Source: Dendrophyllia cribrosa
Lineage: Eukaryota > Cnidaria > Anthozoa > Scleractinia > Dendrophylliidae
Reading direction: 5' to 3'
Assembly: GCA_024195265.1 (NCBI GenBank)
Contig: JAJLRJ010000006.1
Span: 12,403,139 to 12,467,138, forward strand
Length of the DNA: 64,000 bases
Under the pieces are notes generated by a model. The model searched no databases, had not been told where the DNA came from, and saw nothing but the letters and a program-made list of their open reading frames with translations. The translations under genes were made by a program, and so were the position numbers. Below, piece by piece: positions 7,350-15,270 of this stretch; position 1 is the first letter of the stretch, and every line of letters starts with the position of its first letter.

Positions 7350-8116
7350 TTTTTTGATTTTTTTTTTCCCATTCCAACAGAGTTTCTCCAACTTCCAATG
7401 ACTGGAGGAGGTCTTGCCCAAGGAGCTCCCAACCTTGGAGCTCCTTTTCCTTTTGGACGTCCAACTCTGGGGGCACCTTTTCCTTTTGGTCTGCCAACTC
7501 TGGGAGCTCCTTTTCCAAACAGGTTTTTCACCATATCAATCGCAAGTGGGATTCCAATGGATGCCAGAATAGTGCCAAGTGCTCCACCAGATTGTTTTGC
7601 GGTTGGTTTCATCACAACTTGTCCTCCTGATTGCAGGGCAATCAAAATATCTTGTTTCTGTTTATTTGTCAACAAATGTTTATTGTCAATCAGTTTCTGA
7701 ATTTTATTTTGGGGGATGAGAAATCCACCAACTTGACCGCCGCTTCCGCTTATCTTTTTAACTATTTGACTTGCTCCTTCACTCGCCAAACCAGCGAGTG
7801 CTGATAATCCCAGTGTTTTTCCTAGGGTGGGCACCAATGTTTTCACTAAAGGAACAACAGCAGAAAATAGACTTCCACCTTGTTTCATCACTTTTCTGAT
7901 TTGAGCTTTTGTTATCTTCACTTCAACTCCTTTTCCCAGAGATTTTGCTTTTGCGATTCTTTTTATTTGATTGGCTGTCAGCATCAGCTCATCGCTTCCA
8001 CTTGTTTGATTTCGTTCCAATCTCAGGGTGATAGGCATATTTGTTCTGAATGCTCTTCCAAGCTTTTGTTTTTGCCCTTCAGACAAATTTACTTTGTATG
8101 GGTGATATGTTGTCAT
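7280..8116 (-). CDS. Basic core/minor virion protein (pX/pVI-like, putative)
   Basis: The 278-residue protein starts at ATG 8116 (TTAAAAATG context; an in-frame ATG at 8131 adds five residues). It has a lysine-rich N-terminus, a glycine/alanine-rich hydrophobic middle (about residues 85-120), an ISGSG motif resembling adenain sites, and two tandem GRPKGKGAPR repeats like AT-hooks. The end is LLLGPNSPLNKIPFLGAIF. Features fit a DNA-condensing or membrane-active internal virion protein of the adenovirus pX/pVI kind, but homology is not demonstrated. Confidence 0.65.
   Translation of the reverse strand: MTTYHPYKVNLSEGQKQKLGRAFRTNMPITLRLERNQTSGSDELMLTANQIKRIAKAKSLGKGVEVKITKAQIRKVMKQGGSLFSAVVPLVKTLVPTLGKTLGLSALAGLASEGASQIVKKISGSGGQVGGFLIPQNKIQKLIDNKHLLTNKQKQDILIALQSGGQVVMKPTAKQSGGALGTILASIGIPLAIDMVKNLFGKGAPRVGRPKGKGAPRVGRPKGKGAPRLGAPWARPPPVIGSWRNSVGMGKKKSKKGKGLLLGPNSPLNKIPFLGAIF
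7349..7367 (-). promoter_or_regulatory. A10 and A7 slippage runs, core protein to protease
   Basis: In the core-protein frame GGA is followed by nine more A, then TC and seven A, so A AAA AAA heptamers occur in slipping phase at 7367-7358 and 7355-7349. A -1 shift enters the protease frame. Only a weak downstream hairpin (CTGTT/AACAG) is seen, so ribosomal or transcriptional slippage are both possible. Confidence 0.45.
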
Positions 8117-8152
8117 TTTTAATGATAACATATGTTTTTCACGCAGCTCCGG

Positions 8153-8200
8153 GCTTCGCTTCGCTTCGCTTCGCTTCGCTTCGCTTCGCTCAGCTTCGCT
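8153..8200 (-). repeat. (GCGAA)n array between capsid and core genes
   Basis: About eight tandem copies of the pentamer TTCGC (GCGAA on the minus strand) start immediately after the major capsid stop codon. GCGAAGC is known to form an exceptionally stable mini-hairpin. Similar units recur at 4725-4739, 5020-5035, 5765-5782, 6090-6100 and 9570-9616. Confidence 0.85.
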
Positions 8201-9487
8201 TTAGGCAATGACCAGCTCATTTCCAACTTTATCAATCTTAGCTGTTTCCTCATAAAGAACGACTGCATGCACATTGAAGGCTGCAGCTGCATTGGCATTT
8301 AGTGTATATCGAAATATTAACTGTTTTGGATCTCTTGTTGGTTTTTCAGCTTGGTAAGACAAGTCGAAATAAATGAGGCTATAAAGTGATTGAAAGTTAG
8401 CCAAATTCAACTGAGTACCAGTGTTGAAGTCATTTTTCCTCATTGCATAAGCCATGACATCATTGAAGATTCTGACTTTTGATTCCGTGTCATAGTCAGT
8501 TTCAGGGTAAAACACTCCATTTCCATACTCCAATCTGCAAGTTGACAGGGATGAGTTTGCATTTGCTGCATTCAGCTTGAAAGTGTTAAAGAGATATGGG
8601 TTATCTTCTGCAGGGTCATCATTAGGTGGAGCTGCTCTTTTTAGCCAGACAAAAATATGCTTTACATTGTCAATGCTCGCTGAAATCTGGAAGAATCCTG
8701 ATGATTGTGCAGGAGCTGATTGTTCATATGTTTCTCTCAGATACTTCCATTGCGATTCTTTCAGGAATGAACTGACAAATTTATCATAAAGAGAATCTTT
8801 TGGTGTCAATCTTGGTACCCAAAGCAAAAATCTGTTGATAACAACTCTTCCAGGATCTGTACCATTTGCCATATGAATTAATTCAGAATCCTGTTGAAGA
8901 TTAATTTCGAATTGCAGCTGCATTGGGACCAACATCCTGTCTTCCAGTTCCTCGAAAAAGGAGAAACGATTCAGGGGGATAATGCAATTAACATCTTTAG
9001 CTCCTCCAGTTCCATCGTTTCGAAGTGCTTGAGTTTGTATTCTTCTCGCTTCAAATCCTGTGTTATTCGCAGCAGTTGTCGCATTCACATCCAGATACCA
9101 GAAACTGTTTTTTGCGACTGATCTGCTGAAGTCATCTGAGTATTCCAACAGATTTTTAACAAAAGTAACTTTATGCAGATTGTCAGGTTCATAAACAATC
9201 TTTCCTGCAGATCTGATGACCATATGTTTTATCAGGGAATGTGAACCATTTATGACTGTTATCCTATCAGCAGCAGCATATCCAGCACCGTCTGCTATTT
9301 TCTGGAGTTGAAATTGCACTTCAAAATAAGCGTTATGCCAGTCATAAAACGCTGATCTGTCATTGATGGTGAATTTATAACCATTTTTTGTTTGTGCTTG
9401 CCCATTTGCTGGGGCTCTGATTGTGTCATCCAACTGGAATCTTACAAGTTCATTTCTTTGGAGATATTCATTCGATCGAAAAGCCAT
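8201..9487 (-). CDS. Major capsid protein (double jelly roll)
   Basis: The 428-residue protein starts MAFRSNEYLQRNEL at ATG 9487. Length, the N-terminal region, and two beta-rich halves agree with Polinton/adintovirus hexon-like capsid proteins. Segments such as FTINDRSAFYDWHNAYFEV and the C-terminal half around SIDNVKHIFVWLKR are of the type seen in each jelly roll. It would form the trimeric capsomers of an icosahedral shell. It is followed 14 nt upstream by the small Ala/Pro protein gene and downstream by a GCGAA array. Confidence 0.9.
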   Translation of the reverse strand: MAFRSNEYLQRNELVRFQLDDTIRAPANGQAQTKNGYKFTINDRSAFYDWHNAYFEVQFQLQKIADGAGYAAADRITVINGSHSLIKHMVIRSAGKIVYEPDNLHKVTFVKNLLEYSDDFSRSVAKNSFWYLDVNATTAANNTGFEARRIQTQALRNDGTGGAKDVNCIIPLNRFSFFEELEDRMLVPMQLQFEINLQQDSELIHMANGTDPGRVVINRFLLWVPRLTPKDSLYDKFVSSFLKESQWKYLRETYEQSAPAQSSGFFQISASIDNVKHIFVWLKRAAPPNDDPAEDNPYLFNTFKLNAANANSSLSTCRLEYGNGVFYPETDYDTESKVRIFNDVMAYAMRKNDFNTGTQLNLANFQSLYSLIYFDLSYQAEKPTRDPKQLIFRYTLNANAAAAFNVHAVVLYEETAKIDKVGNELVIA

Positions 9488-9501
9488 TTTGATAGATTAT
9501 T

Positions 9502-9927
9502 TTAAATTCCTTGGCCACTGATTAGTCTATTCAAGATATCATTTGCACTTTCTCCAGAAGTTGAAGCAGGGAGTGAAGCAGGGAGCGAAGCAGGGAGCGA
9601 AGCAGGGAGCGAAGCCGAGAGTGGTTTTCGTCCTCGTTTCGCAGATGGTTTCCCAATTCTCATATTTCCCAGTTTTTTCATGATCAAATCACCTGATTTT
9701 TCAACTGCCATTTTGCCCACTTTTTCTCCAGCGTGAGAAATTCCTGCATCCAAAGCTTTTTTCGCAAATGGTTTCGCAACTTTCTTGAGAATTCCTTTCA
9801 TGGCTGGTCCTGCCATCTTTTTCAGTGGCTTGAAGATGGAATCAAAAATGATTCCTGTTCCTTTGTGCTTATAAACAAACTTCCCCAGTTTGGGGTGATA
9901 ATAACGAGAAAATTCATATGCTTTCAT
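9502..9927 (-). CDS. Basic amphipathic virion protein with SLPA repeats (putative)
   Basis: This is a 141-residue protein. Residues 25-90 are Lys/Ala-rich amphipathic helices (KKMAGPAMKGILKKVAKPF). A KRGRKP patch and four tandem SLPA units encoded by a 12-bp GCGAAGC-containing repeat follow. The C-terminus LISGQGI resembles an adenain cleavage site. The start lies one base after the minor capsid stop (TAAAATG). Location and character suggest a membrane-active or DNA-binding internal virion component. Confidence 0.65.
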   Translation of the reverse strand: MKAYEFSRYYHPKLGKFVYKHKGTGIIFDSIFKPLKKMAGPAMKGILKKVAKPFAKKALDAGISHAGEKVGKMAVEKSGDLIMKKLGNMRIGKPSAKRGRKPLSASLPASLPASLPASLPASTSGESANDILNRLISGQGI

Positions 9928-9928
9928 T

Positions 9929-10687
9929 TTAGATTCGTCTTTTTAATATCAGCGAGAAAGCTGTGTCTGCTCCATTCAGGTTAACAATTCTTCTTTTCCC
10001 GTCTGTGATATACATCCGAATTGAGCTGATCGTGTTTTTATTCACAGGGCAGAATGCTATTTTTATGGGTTCACGGTCAAAACTCCAGGATGACTGCAGA
10101 ACAGATGTAGAAAAAGAATAGATGATATCAGTCTCTTCCCCATCTACAAGTGAATCATTTGTGAGATCACAATGAATGTTCAACATATCAGTATCTTGAC
10201 TGAGGTTTGGAACTTTTGGGCCAATATTAACTTTCTCCTTCAGAATCTTTTTATCAAACCCCACAAGATCATGGAAATTTGATTGGGTGAAATCCAGTTG
10301 ATAATTTTCAGCCAATGTGATTGTCACTCTGAAAGTTTCATTGCTGAAAGCCAGATTGATTGGAAAAACATCAGCTCCGCCATCAGATTTCACCACTGTT
10401 GCTTTCTGGATGAAATCATTTATCCCAGTATACCCCCAAACTCCAGCAGGAAAAGCAATATCGGAAAATGTTTTCCCGCCATCAGAGGAAAACCTGATCA
10501 GTTGATTTTCATATTGAGGATTGATGTTATACCACGTAAAACTCATATTAATGATTCGTTTCAACCCAACAACATATTGTTCATTCGGATCAAGAATAAT
10601 TTGACGATTAAATTTTGTTGTAAAATCTGCAGGTTTGTTTAGTCTGTTCTTAACGGCGTAAGATGACAAGACGATTTCTCTTTCCAT
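9929..10687 (-). CDS. Minor capsid protein (penton, single jelly roll)
   Basis: The start is set at ATG 10687, which avoids overlap with the upstream gene whose stop is at 10691-10689 (TAAAATG junction). The 252-residue beta-rich protein (REIVLSSYAVKNRLNKPADF) has the position and size of the Polinton minor capsid protein, expected at the fivefold vertices. Its gene sits beside the major capsid gene, as in other Polintons. Confidence 0.8.
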   Translation of the reverse strand: MEREIVLSSYAVKNRLNKPADFTTKFNRQIILDPNEQYVVGLKRIINMSFTWYNINPQYENQLIRFSSDGGKTFSDIAFPAGVWGYTGINDFIQKATVVKSDGGADVFPINLAFSNETFRVTITLAENYQLDFTQSNFHDLVGFDKKILKEKVNIGPKVPNLSQDTDMLNIHCDLTNDSLVDGEETDIIYSFSTSVLQSSWSFDREPIKIAFCPVNKNTISSIRMYITDGKRRIVNLNGADTAFSLILKRRI

Positions 10688-10688
10688 T

Positions 10689-11645
10689 TTATGTTTTGAA
10701 ATAGTTTTTGAACAGCTTTTCATGCTTGGATTTGTTGATAACTGACTCTTTCAGGAGAAGATCAAGAATGCCCACTCCAGTGTTTCTGATTGCCAGATTT
10801 GTGTTCCCAGCAAGAATGGAGCCAATGATTACCTCAAGTTTCTTGAGAAGTTCTTTGGGATTGGAGAAAAAACGAACAGAACCACCTTTTTTTCTTCTTT
10901 TCATTCCAGAGCCTGAAAATGTTCTTGTTTTCTTTGTGTAATATTTGATGAAGTCATTTATTGTTTGGAATGAACGATCTATTCCTTGATGCTGTATTTG
11001 CTTCTGCTCTGCAGTTATTTCTCCCCTGTTAAACTTTTTAGTCCAAGACGCTTTATACCCTTTCAGTTGATTTTTCCTATAATTCGCAATCTTAAGAATG
11101 TCGTTGAGATATTTGTTTAACCGTTGCGCTGAGAAGTTCCTCTGGTTGAGAACTTCTTCCACTGTATCATAATTAGCAAGATTCAAATTTGTCAAAATCT
11201 CATTTGCTTCTTCCTCAAGGACTTTTTCATATTTAGGAGGATCATCTTCTTCTTCTTCTTGAAGTGAGGGATCGGGATCTTCTGCCATTATTTCTTCATA
11301 TGTTGGTGGATTTACTGGGATTTGTTTAGCTGCTTGCGGTGACACAATCTCATCATCAAACAAACCGCTAACATCCATCTCTTCAAATGGATCGACTTCT
11401 GGGTAATAATCTATGCCTGGATCGACTTTTGGTTTTCTCCTCTGAATTGGCAAGGATGGCTGCCTCAAATTCGACGCAACAACTTCATCTAATTTTGCTG
11501 TTATGGGTTTGAACATTTTTGCCAGTCCAGTTTGACTTGTTTCTTCACCCAGCTTTTTCTGGGTGATGACATCGTGAACAAAGTTGATTTTTTTACCCAA
11601 AGCAGATTTGCTTTTGGCCATTTCATTCCATTTCAATAAACTCAT
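10689..11645 (-). CDS. Conserved Polinton virion-associated protein with PPxY motifs
   Basis: The 318-residue protein starts at ATG 11645 (CTTAAAATG context). It has a flexible acidic middle with two PPxY motifs (PPTYEEI and PPKYEKV), a helical region, an FSGSG motif, a KRRKKGG patch and a helical C-terminus (GVGILDLLLKESVINKSKHEKLF). PPxY motifs bind WW domains of NEDD4-type ubiquitin ligases; adenovirus protein VI uses one for trafficking. I infer a similar host contact. The enzyme class is unknown. Confidence 0.7.
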   Translation of the reverse strand: MSLLKWNEMAKSKSALGKKINFVHDVITQKKLGEETSQTGLAKMFKPITAKLDEVVASNLRQPSLPIQRRKPKVDPGIDYYPEVDPFEEMDVSGLFDDEIVSPQAAKQIPVNPPTYEEIMAEDPDPSLQEEEEDDPPKYEKVLEEEANEILTNLNLANYDTVEEVLNQRNFSAQRLNKYLNDILKIANYRKNQLKGYKASWTKKFNRGEITAEQKQIQHQGIDRSFQTINDFIKYYTKKTRTFSGSGMKRRKKGGSVRFFSNPKELLKKLEVIIGSILAGNTNLAIRNTGVGILDLLLKESVINKSKHEKLFKNYFKT

Positions 11646-11727
11646 TTTAAGTCCACAAACATGAATTTGGATGAAGAACATGATGTTGAACAAAATGTTC
11701 ATCTGAATTTGTCTTCTGGGAAATAAA
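11646..11727. promoter_or_regulatory. Divergent intergenic promoter region
   Basis: 82 bp separate the minus-strand PPxY gene and the plus-strand ATPase. Both starts have TAAAATG (CATTTTA...TAAAATG as read on plus), suggesting a bidirectional promoter. Confidence 0.45.
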
Positions 11728-12360
11728 ATGAAGATTCCAAATTATGATTGCCATGACCCAATCACAAACTTTCGACAGTTGCAACCTTTTATGCCTGATC
11801 GAACTTTCAGAATGTTGATCTGTGGCCCTTCAGGATCAGGGAAAACAAACGTTCTCCTGGATATGATTTTGAGATTGCTTTTCTACGATAAAATTTATCT
11901 CTATGCGAAAAATCTGGACCAAGCTAAATATCAACACCTGATGAAAACATTTCGCCCAATCAGCAAAGAAGCTGGATATAACATCATTGAAGCATCCCAG
12001 GATGAAATCATCCCAGTTTCTGAATTATCTGGGGAGAATCAAAAACTGGTTGTTTTTGACGATTTTGTTTGCGAGAAAAACCAAAAGCCATTGGTTGACT
12101 ATTTCATCCAAGGCCGGCACAAAAATTGTTCTGTGATTTATTTATCACAAAGTTATTTCCAAACACCAAAAGATATTCGCCTGAATTGCTCGCATCTTTG
12201 CATTTTTGAATTTCCAAGCAACAAAGAAATTAGTGCGATCTGCAGGGAAAATAATATTAAAAAAGAAGATTATTTGAAAGCCACGCGTGATCCGTTCTCT
12301 TTCCTCTATGTGGATAAGCCGAGGAAATTCATGGCTAAAAACTTTGATGAAAGACTTTAA
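11728..12360 (+). CDS. Genome-packaging ATPase (FtsK/HerA, A32-like)
   Basis: The 210-residue ATPase has Walker A GPSGSGKT (residues about 33-40), Walker B KLVVFDDF, and a sensor-like VIYLSQSYF. It follows the family of Polinton, virophage and poxvirus A32 packaging ATPases, which pump the DNA genome into preformed capsids. It heads a plus-strand cluster; the next gene starts one base after its stop (TAAAATG). Confidence 0.93.
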   Translation: MKIPNYDCHDPITNFRQLQPFMPDRTFRMLICGPSGSGKTNVLLDMILRLLFYDKIYLYAKNLDQAKYQHLMKTFRPISKEAGYNIIEASQDEIIPVSELSGENQKLVVFDDFVCEKNQKPLVDYFIQGRHKNCSVIYLSQSYFQTPKDIRLNCSHLCIFEFPSNKEISAICRENNIKKEDYLKATRDPFSFLYVDKPRKFMAKNFDERL

Positions 12361-12361
12361 A

Positions 12362-14413
12362 ATGAGCTACTCAAATGGATTGCTTTCTGAAACAACAAGC
12401 ATCTCACATGGAGGACGAGATGGAAGAGATGGATTGCCAGGAGTTGGTTTTAAGCTGACATCCACAGGAGATTATGATATGCAAAATAAAAAGCTTGTCG
12501 ATCTTGCTGAAGGAACTGGAAACTCTCACGCAATCACAAGGCATCAGCTAGACACAGGACTTGCTGAGAAAGTCTCAAACCCAATGACTGATCATCTTGA
12601 CGCTAACTATCACTCAATCGAAAACGTTCAACTTGCTGGAGATAACGATGCATTTCCATTGTTTCATGCAAAGCAAATTTTCATGACAACGGATGGAAGA
12701 GAATTTTCTGCAAAGAATCAAAAGATCACAAATCTGTCAGCAGGAACAAGCAACTCAGATGCAATCAACAAGCAACAAATGGATATAAGCTTACTTCAAG
12801 CGAAAGTCAACTCATTGCAGGTTGACGGTTCTTCCCATATGACAGGAGACTTAGATCTCAGGGGAAAGAAACTGATTCTTCCTGGAGAGATCGACATGGA
12901 TCGGAAACTGATCACAAATCTGGATACAGATGAAAACCAAGATCTTTCTGCTGTGAATATGATTACTTTGAAAAAGTTTCACCCAAATGCACCTGCTCCA
13001 ACGCATGAAGTAACGAAAGACATCGATCTGAAAGAACTTTTCCATGTCACACAATCAAAACAGCAGACTTATGAGGATCTTTCCGCAAATTATAACAATC
13101 TGATCTCTTATAATGATGCAAAGAATGTTTTTGTCAGCAGAAAAGAAACATTTCCAATGGAAACAAGCTTGGATATGGGAAACCAGTTCATTTATAACGT
13201 AAAAGATCCAACAGCAATCGATCAAGCAGTCAACAAAAAGTTTGTGGATTACCAAGTAAAACAACTTCACTCATCAATCAATTCTTTTACCTCTAGCACT
13301 CTTTCTCTTTCCGGAGGAACCATGACTGGTCAAATTGATATGGGAGGAAAAAGACTTATTGGACTTCCTGCCGCTCCAAGCGGAGTCTATGAAGCAACAT
13401 CGAAGAGTTGGGTTGAATCAGAGATTGCGAGTGAAGCAACTAAAACAGAAAACAACTTGAAAAAATTTGTGAATGAAACGTCAATCTCTCCAGCTGGAAA
13501 TCTGAAAGATGCATTTCATTTTCTCATGGATGATGCGGGGGGATCTTTCAATGGACATGATCTGCAAGTTGTAGGCATTGTGGATTTCCCGTTTTCTCCG
13601 CATCATTTCAACAAAAAAGCGTTTCAGCTGAACATTGGGAAAGATTCCTCAAATTTATTTTCTGGAAGAATAGGATTTAATATGCGAAATCTGCCTCAAG
13701 GAGAATACACACTTGTTGTTGAGTTTTTCCCTGTTTCCATGACGAATGTTTCAGTTGATGCTGTTTCCACGAGCTTGAATATTAATCAGCAGTCAACGAA
13801 AATGTTTTCCAACTATTCTCGATCAATCATTCACATGCATAAATGGCAGATTTCTCCACCAGAATTCGTCTTTTTGGATTTGAAATCGCAGGGAACAGCA
13901 GACGCTCCTTCAATCGGAACAACTCATTTGATTGTTTATGGAATTTCTGGATTTCATGCAGATGTGCCCAGTTCTGTTTATGATTCTCCATTCGTCTTTG
14001 ACTCAGGGAAGATGGTTATGCAGAGAGACTTGGATTTAAATGGACAAAAGTTGCTGAATTCAAATTTAAGCAATAACTTTATGCTGATTGGAAGATATAG
14101 AAAATCATCAGGAGACGGCATAAATGTACTTTTCGATAATTATTTTAATGATATAGTCATCCCCATCCGATGTAAATTAATCACAGCGTTTGCTCAAATT
14201 TTATCAAAAGCATCTTCTTTTCCACAACTAACTTTATATCTCCCAGATAAAAAATCACAAAGTGGAACTCGTTTTAGCAGTGATAATAGAATTCAAATAT
14301 TCACGTTTTCAACTATTGTTTACAAAGCAGGAGAGTTATTTTCAGCAAGAGTTGATGATCGATCAACGAATATCGGGGCTGCCCAAATCACATTTCTTTT
14401 TGAAAAAGCTTAA
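12362..14413 (+). CDS. Fibre-like protein with collagen triplets and tail-fibre-type repeats
   Basis: The 683-residue protein begins MSYSNGLLSE. A short Gly-X-Y run (GRDGRDGLPG) is followed by repeated units of the form (D/M)xxDMxxKKLxxL...A(I/V)N(K)KxxD, at about residues 35-75, 115-150, 165-205, 275-310 and 325-360. This pattern is familiar from bacteriophage tail fibres. A beta-rich C-terminal head of about 230 residues follows, with one more DLDLNGQKLLN unit near residue 560. I infer a trimeric spike or receptor-binding fibre at the capsid vertex. Homology to a known fibre is not proven. Confidence 0.7.
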   Translation: MSYSNGLLSETTSISHGGRDGRDGLPGVGFKLTSTGDYDMQNKKLVDLAEGTGNSHAITRHQLDTGLAEKVSNPMTDHLDANYHSIENVQLAGDNDAFPLFHAKQIFMTTDGREFSAKNQKITNLSAGTSNSDAINKQQMDISLLQAKVNSLQVDGSSHMTGDLDLRGKKLILPGEIDMDRKLITNLDTDENQDLSAVNMITLKKFHPNAPAPTHEVTKDIDLKELFHVTQSKQQTYEDLSANYNNLISYNDAKNVFVSRKETFPMETSLDMGNQFIYNVKDPTAIDQAVNKKFVDYQVKQLHSSINSFTSSTLSLSGGTMTGQIDMGGKRLIGLPAAPSGVYEATSKSWVESEIASEATKTENNLKKFVNETSISPAGNLKDAFHFLMDDAGGSFNGHDLQVVGIVDFPFSPHHFNKKAFQLNIGKDSSNLFSGRIGFNMRNLPQGEYTLVVEFFPVSMTNVSVDAVSTSLNINQQSTKMFSNYSRSIIHMHKWQISPPEFVFLDLKSQGTADAPSIGTTHLIVYGISGFHADVPSSVYDSPFVFDSGKMVMQRDLDLNGQKLLNSNLSNNFMLIGRYRKSSGDGINVLFDNYFNDIVIPIRCKLITAFAQILSKASSFPQLTLYLPDKKSQSGTRFSSDNRIQIFTFSTIVYKAGELFSARVDDRSTNIGAAQITFLFEKA

Positions 14414-14416
14414 AAA

Positions 14417-14899
14417 ATGAACCGTAAAAAAAGCATCTTTAATTTCAATCATATCGATCTCAACATTGGGGAAGAAAAACTGGAAGAAATCAAACAACTC
14501 TATCGATTCTATCACAAAAGATTTTGGTGTTTGAAAAGAGCTCACAAACATTTTAAGCGAATGAATTTGTTTGTGAATTTGATGTCGTCCGCTCTTGTTG
14601 CGATTGGAGCGATTGCTGGAGGAGTGACAATGAATCCTGTGATTTTGGGAGTGATTTCCGGTGCAGGACTGATCATTAAAACAGGGAATGAAATGAAGAA
14701 ATATGGAAACAAAATTGAAATGACAAAGTTCGCGTTTACAACTTACGAGAAAACATTGACTGATCTGCGTTTTGCTTTGAGAAGTGGAATATTTGATCGA
14801 AATGAATTTCTTCCAGCAATGGAAGCTATTGATGGGATTGTGATTGATTTAGGATTGGATCTGGAAAAGTTTGAGAGAAAATATGATTTGCTGTTTTGA
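14417..14899 (+). CDS. Two-TM membrane protein, SLATT-like architecture
   Basis: The 160-residue protein has a basic helix (YHKRFWCLKRAHKHFKR), two adjacent hydrophobic helices (about residues 53-70 and 74-90), and a long C-terminal helical region with TTYEKTLTDLRFALRSG. The layout resembles SLATT-type two-transmembrane proteins, but assignment is only by architecture. It is third in the ATPase-fibre-membrane protein cluster, three bases after the fibre stop. Confidence 0.6.
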   Translation: MNRKKSIFNFNHIDLNIGEEKLEEIKQLYRFYHKRFWCLKRAHKHFKRMNLFVNLMSSALVAIGAIAGGVTMNPVILGVISGAGLIIKTGNEMKKYGNKIEMTKFAFTTYEKTLTDLRFALRSGIFDRNEFLPAMEAIDGIVIDLGLDLEKFERKYDLLF

Positions 14900-14924
14900 A
14901 TGATTTTTCATTTCTGGAGGAAAT

Positions 14925-15264
14925 GAAAAACCCATACAGTGGCAAATGACAAAAGATGTTTCTGCTAAAATTTATCAGGAGAATATTTTTGTTTTTCATT
15001 GAAAAGTTCATCCAGGGTAAAAAAATAAAAAAAATAAAAAAATAAAAACAAAAAATAAATTTTCACAGTCTCCTGAAAAAAAATAAAAATGAAAAAAGAT
15101 GTTTCTGTTAAAATTTATCAGGAGAATATTTTGTTTTCATCCCACATTTGAGATAAATGACAAATGAAAAACCCATACAGTGGCAAATGACAAAAGATGT
15201 TTCTGCCAAAATTTATCAGGAGAATATTTTGTTTTCATCCCACATTTGAGATAAATGACAAATG
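14925..15264 (+). repeat. Non-coding direct repeats, left block
   Basis: Units containing GATGTTTCTG and AAAATTTATCAGGAGAATAT occur three times here, with an A-rich stretch and CATCCCACATTTGAGATAAA. About 235 bp of it recurs in the same orientation at about 16800-17035, so the HTH gene lies between large direct repeats. Confidence 0.8.
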
Positions 15265-15270
15265 AAAAAC

